The notes under the pieces are model-generated. The model ran no database searches, had not been told where the DNA came from, and worked only from the letters and a program-made list of their open reading frames with translations. The position numbers and the translations under genes were made by a program. Shown here piece after piece: positions 19,862-32,150 of a stretch of 64,000 bases of DNA (the stretch's first letter is position 1; every line of letters begins with the position of its first letter). The DNA comes from Isoetes taiwanensis (lineage: Eukaryota; Streptophyta; Lycopodiopsida; Isoetales; Isoetaceae). The stretch lies in the NCBI GenBank assembly GCA_021234155.1, contig JAJEKV010000044.1, positions 10,266,777 to 10,330,776 of the forward strand, given 5' to 3'.

Positions 19862-19990
19862 ATAGAGGCCGTTCCTCCAAACCGTGCTGGCGAGTTTCCC
19901 CACATGCGGCTCTCCACGACGATGTCGCTTGACCCCTTCGCGGTTGCTGCTACGGGTTACACCATGGCACCTTACACCTTCGTGAAGAAC
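19862..19990 (-). other. Group II intron-like hairpin sequence
   Basis: On the minus strand GAGAGCCGCATGTGGGGAAA followed by CACGGTTTGGAGG matches the conserved block found in organelle and bacterial group II introns near the intron ORF. With the adjacent tRNA-Pro-like sequence it suggests a nuclear insertion of mitochondrial DNA. Confidence 0.45.
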
Positions 19991-22015
19991 CAAGTTCCAT
20001 AGCTCTACTATCAAGATTGACAATGTTTATAATCGCCCTAAATTGCAAAAATTAGAGAGCACATCATGCAATACACTTATAATGGCACTATGTGCTAAAT
20101 TCGCAAGATATTTTATTAGAAAGAGTTGCAAATAGCTATGCAATAGAGGCATTATAAAGAGGTCTCAAACCTTCCGAGAACTTTTATTTCCAAGTGAAGA
20201 AGTTGGGCTTCCAATCCGTATGGTTGGAAATATCACAGTCACGGAATGAGTTAGCATTCACGATACAAATAGACTGCAATATAAGTCACATATATATGGG
20301 TTCCACTTTCTCGAGGTTACATTAAATTTTCTTAGAAGTTCAATTTACGTGTTTGAACTTTTTTAATCTTATTAAATTAAACCCATAGGGAGCAAATTCG
20401 GTAGGGGTGTAAATCTTAGGTGTATGCATAGATGTTATTTTTGGGATGCCACTTCTAAAAATAATCGAAAATGCAATATGGCAATTATCGTCTAGTGTAG
20501 ATGTCCAGGTAATTTTTAACAAAATAAGCCATGTATTTTTAACAAAGTAAGCCATGTGAATAAAAAATAAACCGGTGAATAGTGCAAAGGTCTAAGAGGA
20601 GAATGTGTCATCTAATTTACAAAGCGACTTGCTAAAATGTATGGCAATCTTAAGCAATATGCGGTGCAAGCTTATAAACTTCAAAATGACCTAATTCATA
20701 ATCGTTTCTATCTTACGAATTTTGGCAAGTTCGCATATATTTTGGTTGACAATTTCTTGATGTTTAATTAAATTTTCTTAAAAGTTGGTAGTCACTACTT
20801 TGTCCATTCTCGGCTTACATATATACCAAAGAATCCTCTGTTTGGTTTGACTTGATTAAAGATTGTTAATCTTTGTACATGGGATCATCGATGCGTCTCC
20901 AACTTTTTCGATTAATGAAGTGGAAGATCCCGATCCTTCCAAATAAACAATTGAACAATCTTCAAGATTGCGTAACCCCGTTAGAAACTAGCGATCATAC
21001 ACAAACTAACTATGATTTGGAGTGCCAAATTTACCTTGCGATAATTTGGATAGATTGTCTAAATTCTCGGCTAGTTTTGTAGTGCGGATCCTCCCAGCCC
21101 AAATTGGATAGGCGAACAAGCGGACTATTACACATATACCACATCCCATTAGAATTGTGAGCAGCTGGTTATGGCGGTGTTGATAGAATCATCATTTCGA
21201 TGGTGGATCACGAGAATAAAAGTGAAGGTAAGGAGAAAAATCACCATCTGTATTCATATTTTGCCTTGATATTTGGTAAGAATCGGCAAATGTTCTCACT
21301 GCCACTTTTGTTTTGCATTGAATAAAATCATTAGCGGAAGCTATTGGTCCGACTTAACAACAATAGATTACCCGCAAAGAAGACAAGGTGAAACAGATTA
21401 TTATCCTTTTAGCATTATATCTGCCAAAATCCATTAAATGTGACACCCTAATGCGGCAACTCCATATAAGCGTTCCAATTCCTCTGTTGAGCCCCTTTGC
21501 TCGGACACGCAAAAAAATGTTACTTTTTATTGTCTCTAGAAAAGCATCGAATAAAAAGAACCATCTTCTTAGAATTAAAAAGTGGAAGAAAAACTTGAAA
21601 AGACATTGCTAAATTGGAAAAAAGAGATCGGGATATTTATTCCTTTAGAGGAAAAGATTTTACAACCATTCCGAAGGCCTGATTGAGATTCCGGCGACGA
21701 CCCATTTGCAACAAATGCCCACACCACACGGTAATATCTTCATTACTTTTAACAATTTTAGCAGTGCATCTTCATCATGGGCCTATCATTTTGTCATTTT
21801 GTTTGCAAACAAAATGATGAGCAAACAAACAAATTCAAATCTTCATAATTTAGCTCCATAGATTTATCGCCAAAGAAGAATTTTGCGAGGGAAAAGAAAA
21901 GGGGAATTTTAAGCTCAAAATCTTACCATAAGCCTTGATTTTATTGTCAACATGGGGTATATAATACTATCGTGAAAACTTTGCTTGAAAAGAGGCTAGA
22001 AATCTCCATGAATCC
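19991..22015. other. No recognisable gene
   Basis: AT-rich DNA with only short frames (for example 20873-21082 and 21388-21612, plus). The second is basic at its C-terminus, but I recognise neither. Whether this belongs to the organelle-like insertion on its left cannot be told by eye. Confidence 0.3.
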
Positions 22016-22019
22016 AACG

Positions 22020-22440
22020 ATTTTGTCCACATCTAGATGGATAAGGAAATGCGGCCACGATCACAAAAGGTACATATTCAAGCATGCAACTTTGAGCCAA
22101 TTTATGAGCATAAACATTCCCGGTTTCATTATGATATAAAGTTGAATCAAAAGAAACAATAGTAGCCGGATTAGTTACCTCTTTATATCGAATGGTGATA
22201 GGCGTGGAATAGTCAAGAATGTCTTGATATATACACCCACTACGAGATTAATGTAAAGTCGCTCGGAACTTTAATAGCTCCAAATCGCATGTCATGAAGA
22301 ATGGCAAGAGCCATATATGTAGCATCTAGAATCTGCTTACATCCATGAATACTCGAGGCCTAAAATCTGCACAAACAAAGTACATCAACCTTTGCATCAA
22401 CTTCATGAGCAGGGCGCCCATACTTAAGATTAACTACAAA
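22020..22440 (-). pseudogene. RNase H-like retroelement fragment
   Basis: With one stop and one frameshift the minus strand reads ILDATYMALAILHDMRFGAI, VPSDFTLIS and later STLYHNETGNVYAHKLAQ. The spacing of the Ala-rich helix, Asp, and His-x-x-Glu-x-Gly-Asn...Ala-x-x-Leu-Ala fits the RVT_3/RNase H domain that ends many plant retroelements. Catalytic residues are only partly kept. It is decayed, and the parent element is not identified. Confidence 0.35.
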
Positions 22441-22449
22441 ACTTATCTA

Positions 22450-25400
22450 TAAATTTGCTTTGAGTAATGAATATCTTTACGACAAGAAATCAAGAAAATA
22501 AGCCAAAATCATATCTTCCTGGGGAACCGGGAACCGACAGTGCAACAACATACTAACTGTTCAATTTCATGGTGCTTAATTCCTCCTAGTCTGTTTTATT
22601 CCTCAATCCAAAGCCGTGTTCCACAAGATTGATATCATGTATGAGAAGGCAAGACCATGTAAGAACCGGGGCGGGATTTCAATATACGGAACAATCATTT
22701 ATCTCACGGGTTTTTACGCTCTCGAGCTTGAGCTATAATGGAAGAAACCAGTTAAAGAGGCGGAATCACCATTAAAGTGCTAATGACCACCTCTTCAATT
22801 TCGTTTTCAAAGACATGAAAATAAAAAGCATCTTTTCGACTATGGGCCAAGCGCTTACGCCTTTGTCGGATCCGGAACATGCAAATCGAACATTCTTTAT
22901 CCGTATTTTCGGATTAGCCACTGCGAGAATAGTCATTTGGTGCCAAGGCCTTTGGCGGTGACCAAATATCGTATTTAGGGCAACCACTATGGAAAAGGCG
23001 TCTATTTCCAATAAAAAATAGTTTGTTTTAAAAATAAAAACCCAAAGATAAATTCTAAAAAGGAATCTCTAGCCCAAAAGTTAAAAACCAATAGTTTTTC
23101 ACAAAAAAAAAGCGAGTTTCAGATCAGGAAAAATAATTTGGCGCCCAAAACACGAAAAACCTTAGCGTATATTCATCATAAAAAAAAACCAAAAGTTTTT
23201 CACCGGAAAAACAATCAGTAATGACGGCCGTCAGATTATTAGATATACCCCTGATATGCCAGAATATGCCAAAACCAATCCTCCCCCTAACGAATTGCCC
23301 CCTTAACAGGGGCAATCCAAAAACCATTCTTATTCTTATTCTTTTGGAAAGTGAACAATATCCATCAATCCTTTTGCATTCAGTACTTCTAGTATTCCAT
23401 ACTTGAAAAATCCTGGCCACCGATATAGACATCAATCGCATTAAGAAGTGTGGTTCCAAATCTGGTTGCCATGATTCTTAACGGCTATGATACCAATGAT
23501 GGCTTTTCTTCTTCTGTAAACAAAAGTGATTCACTACAAGCAAGAATTTTTGGCTAGAAAAGCTAGAGCAAATATCAATTCACTGCTAAATATCAATTTA
23601 CCTTCTGGTTTACTCAGATACACTGCAAATAAAATCAAGCGATTCAATTTCTTCTACCACAGTGTTATCTTAGCTCTATAAAATTGGCTGCAATAGATCA
23701 TGACAAAAAGAAAGCTACAGGCACACCATCCAGCTACAAGAGTTGGAGTATGAGGATTCTCCACCAATCATATGTTCATATAGAAGACATCCGCTGTATT
23801 CGTCTACATAAACAATCATAGTCGCACAATTGCCGCTCACACCTTTTTGTGATCTGTTTTTTTTTTTTTCTTTATAGATAAATCCACCAACTTCGGGCTC
23901 CACCCGCCCTCGTAATTTTATAACAAGTATATCATATGGCGTGTCCATATATGTACCCATGAAATAAATAACACAGACATTCATGGGCAATGAAGAAAAT
24001 AAGATGCCCCTAGCTACACGGTTATGAGTGAAGAGGCAGGGGTGTTGGTAATATGGTGATGAAGGAATGAGAAAATATGGGTAGGTGTGCTTAGGGAAAT
24101 GCAAAGATGTTGAAGACAGAGTGCCATAAAGACATGGGAAATGATGGGAAAGTGTACTCAGCATGCACCTGAAATTGACATTACAACCATACCTATTTCA
24201 TCATGTTCAAGGCATTTGTCACTTTGAGACTACTAATTGCTGCACTTTGTTATACTAAGGAATCAGCTGAATTCCCCTTCACTAATCATGTGTTGAAATT
24301 TCTGCATTTTTCTTCATGTTTGGTCTTGTTCAAAATGAATTTCACAACCTATTGCATGATTGCATCGAAGTAGTTGTTAGTATGAGATGCATCTTGACAT
24401 AGGAATAATACATGTTTTATCCTAGAATGGAAAAATAAAAGTAGTGCGCCAAAAATGTATCAGTTGCATCTTCAACTGCAAACACATCCATGTTTTACCC
24501 TGAAATGAAGAATAGAAAGGGTGGGCTAATTTGCAGATATTGGCCTCAAAGAAATATAACTCAATGGGCTTAAAGAGACGGAAGTGAAATAGCTAGAACA
24601 CATTTGCAATATGGAAATAATGACTAGGCATTTCAAGACCTTTTGTATATCCAAAATGTGGACATACGGTCTCGTTGATGTAGAACGTTTGCGATGGTTC
24701 CTCCTATATAAGCTTTGATCACGTGTCATGTTGACCCCTTGGGAGTCAATATGATTGAATTGTTTGTGCATTGCCTATATTTGAGAAATTATGTTTAAAT
24801 AGTTAGCGATACAGGATATGATCTGTAGCGCATTGCACAATAGTTTGGAAATCAAACATGTACATAAAGGACCATGAGTTGATGGTTGCACTTGATGCAA
24901 AACGATTGTAAATATGACACTCATAGGATTTTGTGAGAATGATTCAAAAGCTTTTATCAGCTAGGATTTCAAATGACATTTGTCCAATATGTAACATTAT
25001 GCCATTAATCAGCGCATCTATTCATTCGTGTAATATTCATAGACATCATATGTAATATTTTTTAAGGCAAAACCTTAACTTCCTTAGATCCAGATTCCGT
25101 ACGTCGCAAATCATCTCTATTACGTTCTTAAACAACAAATTCCTCAAAAGAATCAAGGGGGTGCACATTTATAGTGCATAAATAACATCAACTGATATAT
25201 TTTTAGGGTTTTTTTTATTAGCACTTGCTTATGTATATGTAGTCAAAAGAATATGTAAGTATAGGCTGTTGCATAAACAATACATTAAGGGGTACAAAAT
25301 ATATATAAAAGCATGTAAAGAAGTTGATTATGAACAGATAATATATGTACAAGTCTACTAGTTTTTCTGTAGAAATATTTTATGGGGTATACATACATAG

Positions 25401-25720
25401 GGATGGATAGGAGTGTGAAACGGGGTTTCCTATTAGAACAGTGGAAAATAAGGGGTTTTTGCCTGACCCATCTTCGCAGATTGCATATATATAGGTGAAT
25501 CCCCTAGGAAAAGAATATTATATTAAATACTTTCATATGATTTCATGACGCATAGTGAAGGCGATGTCGGGCATTAGTTGTGGATGTGTGGGATGCCCTG
25601 GGATGGACATATGTTTTGAAGAATAGAGAATAGAAACTTGCACATAACATAGAAAGTTTGCGAGCGAAATATTGGCTCCCGAAAGGGGGTTGGATTCCAA
25701 AAAATGGCGAGTCGAACACG
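22450..25720. other. Intergenic, nothing firm
   Basis: AT-rich. Scattered short frames, including minus frames 22772-23011, 23124-23459 and 23715-24164, have no family I recognise and biased composition. A T-tract at 23857-23871 could be the tail of an antisense retroposon. Confidence 0.4.
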
Positions 25721-25723
25721 CCT

Positions 25724-25868
25724 GCGTGGCGTAGATGGTTAGTTCATTTGGTTTGCAACTTGCTTGTGTGAGTTCGAGCCCATCTTTTAACATTTTTTTT
25801 AACTTTGGGGTATTCGACTTGTGGAATAAGTTTTAACTTTGGGAGTATTCGACTTGTGAAATAAGTAT
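25724..25868 (+). repeat. tRNA-derived SINE-like unit with duplicated tail
   Basis: TGGCGTAGATGGTTAG (box A-like, about 25728) and GAGTTCGAGCC (box B, about 25770) are spaced as in a tRNA. A T-tract follows, then two copies of a TTTGGGG/AGTATTCGACTTGTG unit (about 25800 and 25838). Confidence 0.45.
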
Positions 25869-25869
25869 G

Positions 25870-26855
25870 CATGCCAAAACCACGAGTCTAATACCCCTTA
25901 TTCCATGAGTCAAATACCCCCCTGGAATCCAAGTCCAAATGGGGAGCCAATAAATGCACCGAAAAGTTTGCATTCAGAATGAAAAGTTGTGAATGTAATT
26001 GTGTATGTAACCCTTATGGATAAGTTCCATATGATAATGGACATAGTATGTGAGTTTGTGAAGCTAGGACAATGGTAGTGGTACATATCTATTTATAGTG
26101 TTTTGGCTTTATGTAAGGCATATAATGGGTGCTCAACATTGTCGTAATTGAAGTGCACATGGAAGAAAAAGGCAAAAGCTTCTGAATGCCCTCATTGTAG
26201 AGTTGCCTATGAAGAGAAGTTGAGCCCTATTTAGCTTCCCTTTTAAACTAAAGTGTAAAATGTTTAACATGGACATCCTAAAGGGTAGTTGTTCTTTGAG
26301 ATAAAACTTGTAGAGAAGGCTAGTGTAATCTTACATAATCATGTTATTAACATGAACAAAGAAGGGATACTACTATCAAATAATAATTTAAAGCTGTTGG
26401 CTTTAAATCTAAACAGAAGAAACCTGTAGATATCTTATCTTGTAGGTGGGACATTCGTGCGCATAATAAAGCCAGAAGTCGGACTATCACAATACGATTT
26501 TTGGATTCACTATCCTTTAATTATAACAAGGTGTTGTCGCACTAGGGGTTTCCCCTTAAATAAATTGCTAATATTGAGATAATGATAATGATAATGAATG
26601 CAATTAAAGTATGAGGTTGAAGCAATACCTTACAATTTTCATTGTGACAGTCCTTCTTGGATTGAAAACTAACACATGCAAGTGACATTCATCACTAATT
26701 TACACTAACAAGGTACAGATATACATAACTACTTTATATATATCACAGGAAGACCACATGTGAGGTGCCTAAACGAATATAAATATACAAGAAATTTACT
26801 GCGTCCTACGGTGCATGTTTGAGTTTTAGCATGTTCCTATGCTGCAAGTTCTTGT
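25870..26855. other. Intergenic, nothing firm
   Basis: AT-rich. It shares a stretch around 25550-25660 with about 30895-31000 (GGCGATG[TC]CGGGCATTAGT), so part is a dispersed repeat. Confidence 0.4.
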
Positions 26856-26859
26856 CATG

Positions 26860-27513
26860 CCCTACATTCTAAAAGAATTTCTTGAGATTTCATGAGCATT
26901 TCTCTAAATTTTATAAGATTCCCTCTAGACTCCATTAGATTTCCCTAGATTCTCCAAGATTCTATGAAGATCCCCTTAGATTCCCTTAGATTCCTTTAGA
27001 TTTTATGAGATTGCCCTAGGTTCCATTACATTACATGAGATTCAAAGAGATTCTATAAATATTCCCTTAGATACTCTAAGATTTCATCGACATTTTCTTA
27101 GATTCCCTTAGATTTTATGAAGATTTCTTTAGATCCCCCAGATTTTAAGAGGTTCCCTTAGGCTTATAAATATATTCCTAGATTCTCTTACATTTTATAA
27201 GATTTTCTTAGATTCTATTAGATTCTTCTGGATTCCTTTACATTCTAGAACTTTTTAGAACATTCCAAGACGCTCTAGAACATTCTAAGACTTTCAATAT
27301 ATTCTAGAAATTTCTGGAAGTATTTCCCTAGATTTCCTTACATTCCCGTAGATTCCCCTACATTCTATAACATTCTAAAACTTATTAGAACAATTTGGAA
27401 CTTTCTGGAAGAATTCTCTTAAATCCCCTTAGATTCTCTTATATTCTAGAACTTTCTAGAAGATTCTAGAACTTTCTAGAGCCTTCCAGAACATTCTAGA
27501 ACTTTCTTGAACT
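26860..27513. repeat. Minisatellite of TTAGATTCC and TTCTAGAAC words (about 10-11 bp)
   Basis: Over 650 bp the sequence is built from drifting 10-11 bp words, first CCTTAGATTC/TTATGAGATT and then ATTCTAGAAC/TTTCTAGAA. No coding frame survives. The last 70 bp are the most regular. Confidence 0.7.
27444..27511 (+). promoter_or_regulatory. Extended heat-shock-element-like array
   Basis: TTCnnGAAnnTTCnnGAA continues without a register break for fourteen 5-bp units, with a single mismatch (GAG at 27479-27481). This matches the HSF consensus of alternating nGAAn and nTTCn. It may simply be the minisatellite word TTCTAGAAC repeated. The nearest intact gene starts 1.8 kb away. Confidence 0.45.
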
Positions 27514-27596
27514 AGCTGGAATGTTATAGTCTATTTTATCTTAATGGGAATATTACCCTTAACTATATTTGAAACATAAATTTTTTGTAGAATTAA

Positions 27597-27665
27597 TGTC
27601 TGGTCTAGTGGTTAGAATGGGGGGTTGGGGCGCCAATGACCATGGTTCGAAACATAAAACTTTTA
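27597..27665 (+). repeat. tRNA-like SINE head
   Basis: TGGTCTAGTGGTTAGAATG (box A-like) and GGTTCGAAAC (box B) about 42 bp apart resemble a Glu/Gly-type tRNA head. The cloverleaf is imperfect. Confidence 0.45.
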
Positions 27666-27689
27666 AAAGCCTTTTCCTAAGGGATGAGC

Positions 27690-28060
27690 ATTCAACGTGG
27701 ACCGTAAGATCTTGGACCCGATCAAGGGTCGAGATCTCACCACGTGACAATATTAAAGCAACATGAGCCATAGGATCTATTACACATGATTCCCAAAGTC
27801 ATGTGCACCGTAGGATATGTGCCAAGCCACGTGAGCCGTAAGATCCTGGATCGACGATCAGGATCGAATCAACTTGAACCGTAGGATCGATTACATATAA
27901 TTCCCAAAGCCATGTGCACCGTAGGATTTGGGAGCGTTACAAACATAAGAATATAAGCTACAAACAAACTCCCAAGCCATCTGGGCCGTAGGATACGTCC
28001 CAAAGCCACGTGAATCGTAGGATCTCGGATCAACGGTCGGATTGAGCGTTACAAACATAA
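27690..28060. repeat. Degenerate tandem repeats with CACGTGnnCCGTAGGATC
   Basis: The phrase GTG-n-ACCGTAGGATC or GAGCCGTAAGATC recurs at least eight times, and AGCGTTACAAACATAAGAA occurs twice. It lies directly behind the tRNA-like head at 27597, so it may be a SINE body that duplicated. Confidence 0.5.
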
Positions 28061-28104
28061 GAACATATATATGTTATGATATGATATGACATAAATATAT
28101 AGTG

Positions 28105-28620
28105 AAGCTACTTTAAATTGAATTGAATGGGACCCAATCAAAGAGTACAACAAACATATTACAGGATTAAAAAACTTTCACCTCGAAGGGTTTTTGAGGG
28201 GAAAACCTTGGCAGTAACAGGCATGCTGAGAAACTGTACAATGATACATTATGAGAACTTTCATCAAATTCTAATGGCTAGAGGCCCTCATTGCGATGTA
28301 TACATCTGTAAGTTGACTATAGCTATGCCCTCTTCAAATATCATACATCTATTATTTCTATTATTTCTACATCAATAGACTTCTTATCCTTCGAAATGAT
28401 AATAATTAATAAAGAGGTAGTCACGAGGACTTTCATCAAATTCTAATAGCTAGGGGCCCTCATTGTGATGTATAAATTTGAAAGTTGACTACGTTAGCTA
28501 GGGGCCCTCATTGTGATGTATAAATGTGAAAATTGACCTTGTTATGTCCTCTTCAAAATCATTTAGCTGTTATTTCTACATCAATCGACTTTTTTATCCT
28601 TTGAATATAATAATAGTTAA
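28105..28620. repeat. Duplicated segments with GGGGCCCTCATTG
   Basis: CTTTCATCAAATTCTAATAG, GGCCCTCATTG(C/T)GATGTAT and the following A/T-rich text occur at about 28258, 28430 and 28495, in whole or part. The first 120 bp resemble the antisense LINE 3' end at about 35.54-35.67 kb. Confidence 0.5.
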
Positions 28621-29270
28621 AAAGAAAATTTAAACGTGTGAAGACCTTGATAATGGAGCTACTAATTCAATCCATGTGTGCCGACGTTGAAAATGCTATG
28701 AAAGACAAACAAGATACAAGGAACTCGTCTTCGACATGGTTAAAATATGATATTCATATGATATTTAAATGCCCAACTGAAAATTTGTATTGTCTTTAAA
28801 TGAAGAACCCGTCAAAAATTCTTCTCAAATGCAAATTTCATTTTCAACGGAACAAACTATCTTTACCCTGAACATTGACGTTGAAATGTTCAAAGGTTTT
28901 ACTTTTATGCATTGTCTGCACGTACTTAATCTCTCATAATTTTGGTCACAGCCAAATTTTGGTGTAGCGGATTCATTTGGGCGAGCTGCTGGGATATGGA
29001 GTAGCAGAATGAATATATCATTTTTTTTTAGTAGCAGATTTAGGATAGTCGAAAAAATGTGAGTTCGTTTTCACTTACTGGTCCTTAAATCGAACAATCT
29101 AAGCATTAAAACCAGACCAGATGGGTCTGTCATGTAGTCTATTAAGGCAGGAGGAAATACACTGAATTTCTTTTGAGTAGGGTTAGAGCCGGTTTTGGAA
29201 TCATCACGACGTCCTATGTGGGTAAGTTCAAGTTTTTACAAACCATTGCCTTCTTGTGACCGCCATAGCC
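28620..29270. other. Upstream region of the membrane-protein gene
   Basis: No gene recognised. A GTAAGT donor at 29222 and a CCCCAG acceptor at 29281-29286 would allow an additional 5' exon in the same frame, but the ATG at 29271 suffices. Confidence 0.3.
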
Positions 29271-30820
29271 ATGTATTTGTCCCCAGTTTGGAGCAATTTG
29301 ATCTTTTTTGTGTCCAAGAATATCCTAAATTTTATACCCTCAAGGTATTTGGTGGGTATGAAAGTTACCGAGTTGGGGGAAATATGGTTGGCCTTAAAGA
29401 CGTTACTATCTGCTGGAACATATCTTTTCAATCTAGGCACTACCATCTATGCCATGGTTAAGTACTTCAAGGAATACATCAAATACAACGGACTTTGTGA
29501 CGTCTCTTGCCCGAATTTTACTTGTGGAGATAAATCTTACATTTGCCAACGTGCATTTGATGCAAAAGTCATCATGATACTTGCATTTGTCTTATTCCTA
29601 CTTGCTCATACTGTAAATGCATTCTTATTTGCATTCAAATTTGACAAAGGAGAAGCGCCAATCAAATCGGCCTATTTTTTGCCACTAATGCAACTCTTCC
29701 GATTGGTAAATCTTGTGAAGAAGACATGGAGCTATAAAGGGTATGCTATATTTTCTCAAAATCCTTTTTTAATATTTGCACCTATGCTAATATACTTACT
29801 TGTTAGGTTCAAGGATTTTTCAGTGGAAGAGAAAAATTCTCTCTTCACCCAATTGAATCTATCTCTAGAAGCATTTCCCATGTATGGCACACAACTTTAT
29901 GCTTGGGAGCTTAAGTTGAAGAACTATTTAAAGGGCAGTGTCATGCTTGCTGGAATAAGGGCGTTACCTATATCTACAGCTTCAACCTTCCTATCGTCAT
30001 TTGTCTTTGGTGGATTAACAGTCCAAACTACTGCAAAAAACATCACATCCTTGAAGCTGAAATTTATAATTGGAGTTTGTTCAGGTTAGACACTATGTTT
30101 TTTAAATCACGTACCTGCAATGTTGTTCAAGTTAGTCCTGTTTCTTATATATTTGCATCTTTTAGGTGGCAATTTCATGCCTTACTACTAACCATATGTG
30201 GAAGAACTTGAGTTTAGATTCTTATAAAGTAACATATAAAGTAATATACCACCTTATTTTGGACAGGTGTATGCGTTTCGGCTGCGGCATATCTTCGTTA
30301 TTCTTCATTGATAAATATCTATTATCAACACTCTGCTATAGATAGAATTAAAATTTATCAAGGCGGAAAGGGCTCAACACATTCAGTAATAGTGAAGCTT
30401 CTTCCTTCTATACTCAAGTGGGTGTGTTATACAGGCTTCTTTTATATTTTCTTACCAAAAGAGGAGAAGACCACCCATAGGGGGCTTATAAAGGTTATTG
30501 TTATAGCATATATCAGCAATAATGTTGGTCCTTTGTATGCAGTAGTGAGTGAAGCTCTAGAACAAGACCAATTGGGAACATATCATCTAAGAATCAAATT
30601 GCTGATTCTAGGTTTCTTTAATCTCATTATGGATTGCCTCTTAGTTCCTCATATTCTACTATTTATTTTGCGAGCTGATTTCATAGTGGCGGCTGGGCTA
30701 TATATTATTTCCATAATAGTGTACGTCATTGTTGACAAGATATGCGACAAGCCAGTTGAAATGACAAGCCAGCCATCACGTCATGAACAAAGTGCTGAAT
30801 TGCACATTGTGCATGTTTGA
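29271..30820 (+). CDS. Multi-pass membrane protein of unknown function, one intron (455 aa)
   Basis: Exon 29271-30084, intron 30085-30266 (182 bp, GT...AG), exon 30267-30820. The phases agree and give 455 codons without a stop, the most intact gene in the window. About 8-10 hydrophobic segments are visible, for example VIMILAFVLFLLAHTVNAFL, PFLIFAPMLIYLLV, LLILGFFNLIMDCLLVPHIL and AGLYIISIIVYVIV. A Cys-rich loop (GLCDVSCPNFTCGDKSYIC) follows the first hydrophobic region. The C-terminus is hydrophilic (KPVEMTSQPSRHEQSAEL). The layout and SLEAFPMYGTQLY distantly recall XK-related scramblase-type proteins, but I cannot confirm a family. The start could lie further upstream if an exon ending at 29221 is used. 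Confidence 0.65.
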
Positions 30821-30879
30821 TGTGAATACCAAATTTTTTTTTAGACAGGACAACATCCTCGGCCTCTGATATAATAAAA

Positions 30880-31350
30880 GAAACTAGAAACGTGTGCCCG
30901 GCGATGCCGGGCATTAGTCGCAGACGTGTGCGATGTCTTAGAGTAATAGACTCTTAGTATGTGCAAGAGAATGTTATCAATAGAATCATTTATGTGACTG
31001 GTAGCATGTATAGAATGAAGGTGCTAATTGCATTGGAGCATGTGGATGTTCATGCTCAAATGGGTGTAGTTGTAAATGATATTGCATGTAAGGTTCATTG
31101 TGGAAATGTTCAGGCATGTCTAGTGTGTTGGTGGCCATGCATGAGATAAAAGCATTGTGTAGATAACATTTTTAGTACTTGTGGATTATATTGAAACACA
31201 ATGTGCAAATGATCTTTTTCGTTGGTAGTAAACATGAAGCCAAAGTAAACAAAATAGAACGCCTACTTTGGTATAGTAGAAGTTGTGTTTTATAGTATAC
31301 ATGTGCTTGGCATTGCAGCACATAAGGACGCTGGATGAACTTTTCACATT
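30880..31350. repeat. Dispersed repeat shared with 25.55-26.1 kb
   Basis: CCCGGCGATGCCGGGC forms a small hairpin (about 30897-30912), followed by ATTAGTCGCAGACGTGTGCG. The same block, mutated, is at about 25556. No coding capacity. Confidence 0.4.
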
Positions 31351-32150
31351 ACTTCAAGAATGTAGTACAACATACATGAATAGAAACTGTCTATATGCAC
31401 ATACATGATTGTACAACATATATAATTGGGTACTATGTGCATGCTATGTTTGTCAATATTGGTAATATTAAGGGAAACACTAAAGGTGATCTTTAGGCCT
31501 TTCAAATATTATTAAATCCCACTAAAATGCTAAGCCAAATTAAGCGTGTGAGAACGATTACGGAGCATATTTGTTGTAATATTGAAATGAAAACCATTTT
31601 CTATTTCAGGCTTTGTGACCATTAGAGATATCAATCTTCAGACACGAACTTGCAATACTCTAAGTAGTAGCTATCACATCTTAGCTTGTGCAAATATATA
31701 ACCTTTAAGGGCATTAGTTATTTCGGTGATATTGAATAGCGCATATCAAAGTGCTTTGGTATTAATTGTAAAGCAGTTTTTTACTAAAAAAAACATGCGC
31801 AAATCAAAGGTAGAGAAAAATAAAGGAATGTGCAAAATGATTTTTCGCGCACTTGCTGAATTCTTACTATTCTCAATTCTGAACTTATAGCCATTGACGT
31901 GCTCAGTTGCAGTAGAAGGGTATTTCTAAGAATGTCACATGAGCTGAGCAACCTGTGCCAGAGCGAAACATGAACCAGATCTGCCAGACACTATAACTGT
32001 AGCAAGTTAGATCAGAAACATTGAGGAGAAAAATGAACATTGGTCCCATGGTGGAACAGACGCATTCCAAACATCGCATTCAAAGATATAGACCACATTG
32101 TTGGCTGAACATAGCATAATGTCAATAATTAGAAAAGCAAATCTAATCTT
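31350..32150. other. Intergenic or intron, nothing firm
   Basis: AT-rich with no frame worth noting. It may be the 3' part of the candidate minus-strand gene whose first exons are at 33.1 and 32.2 kb. Confidence 0.3.
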
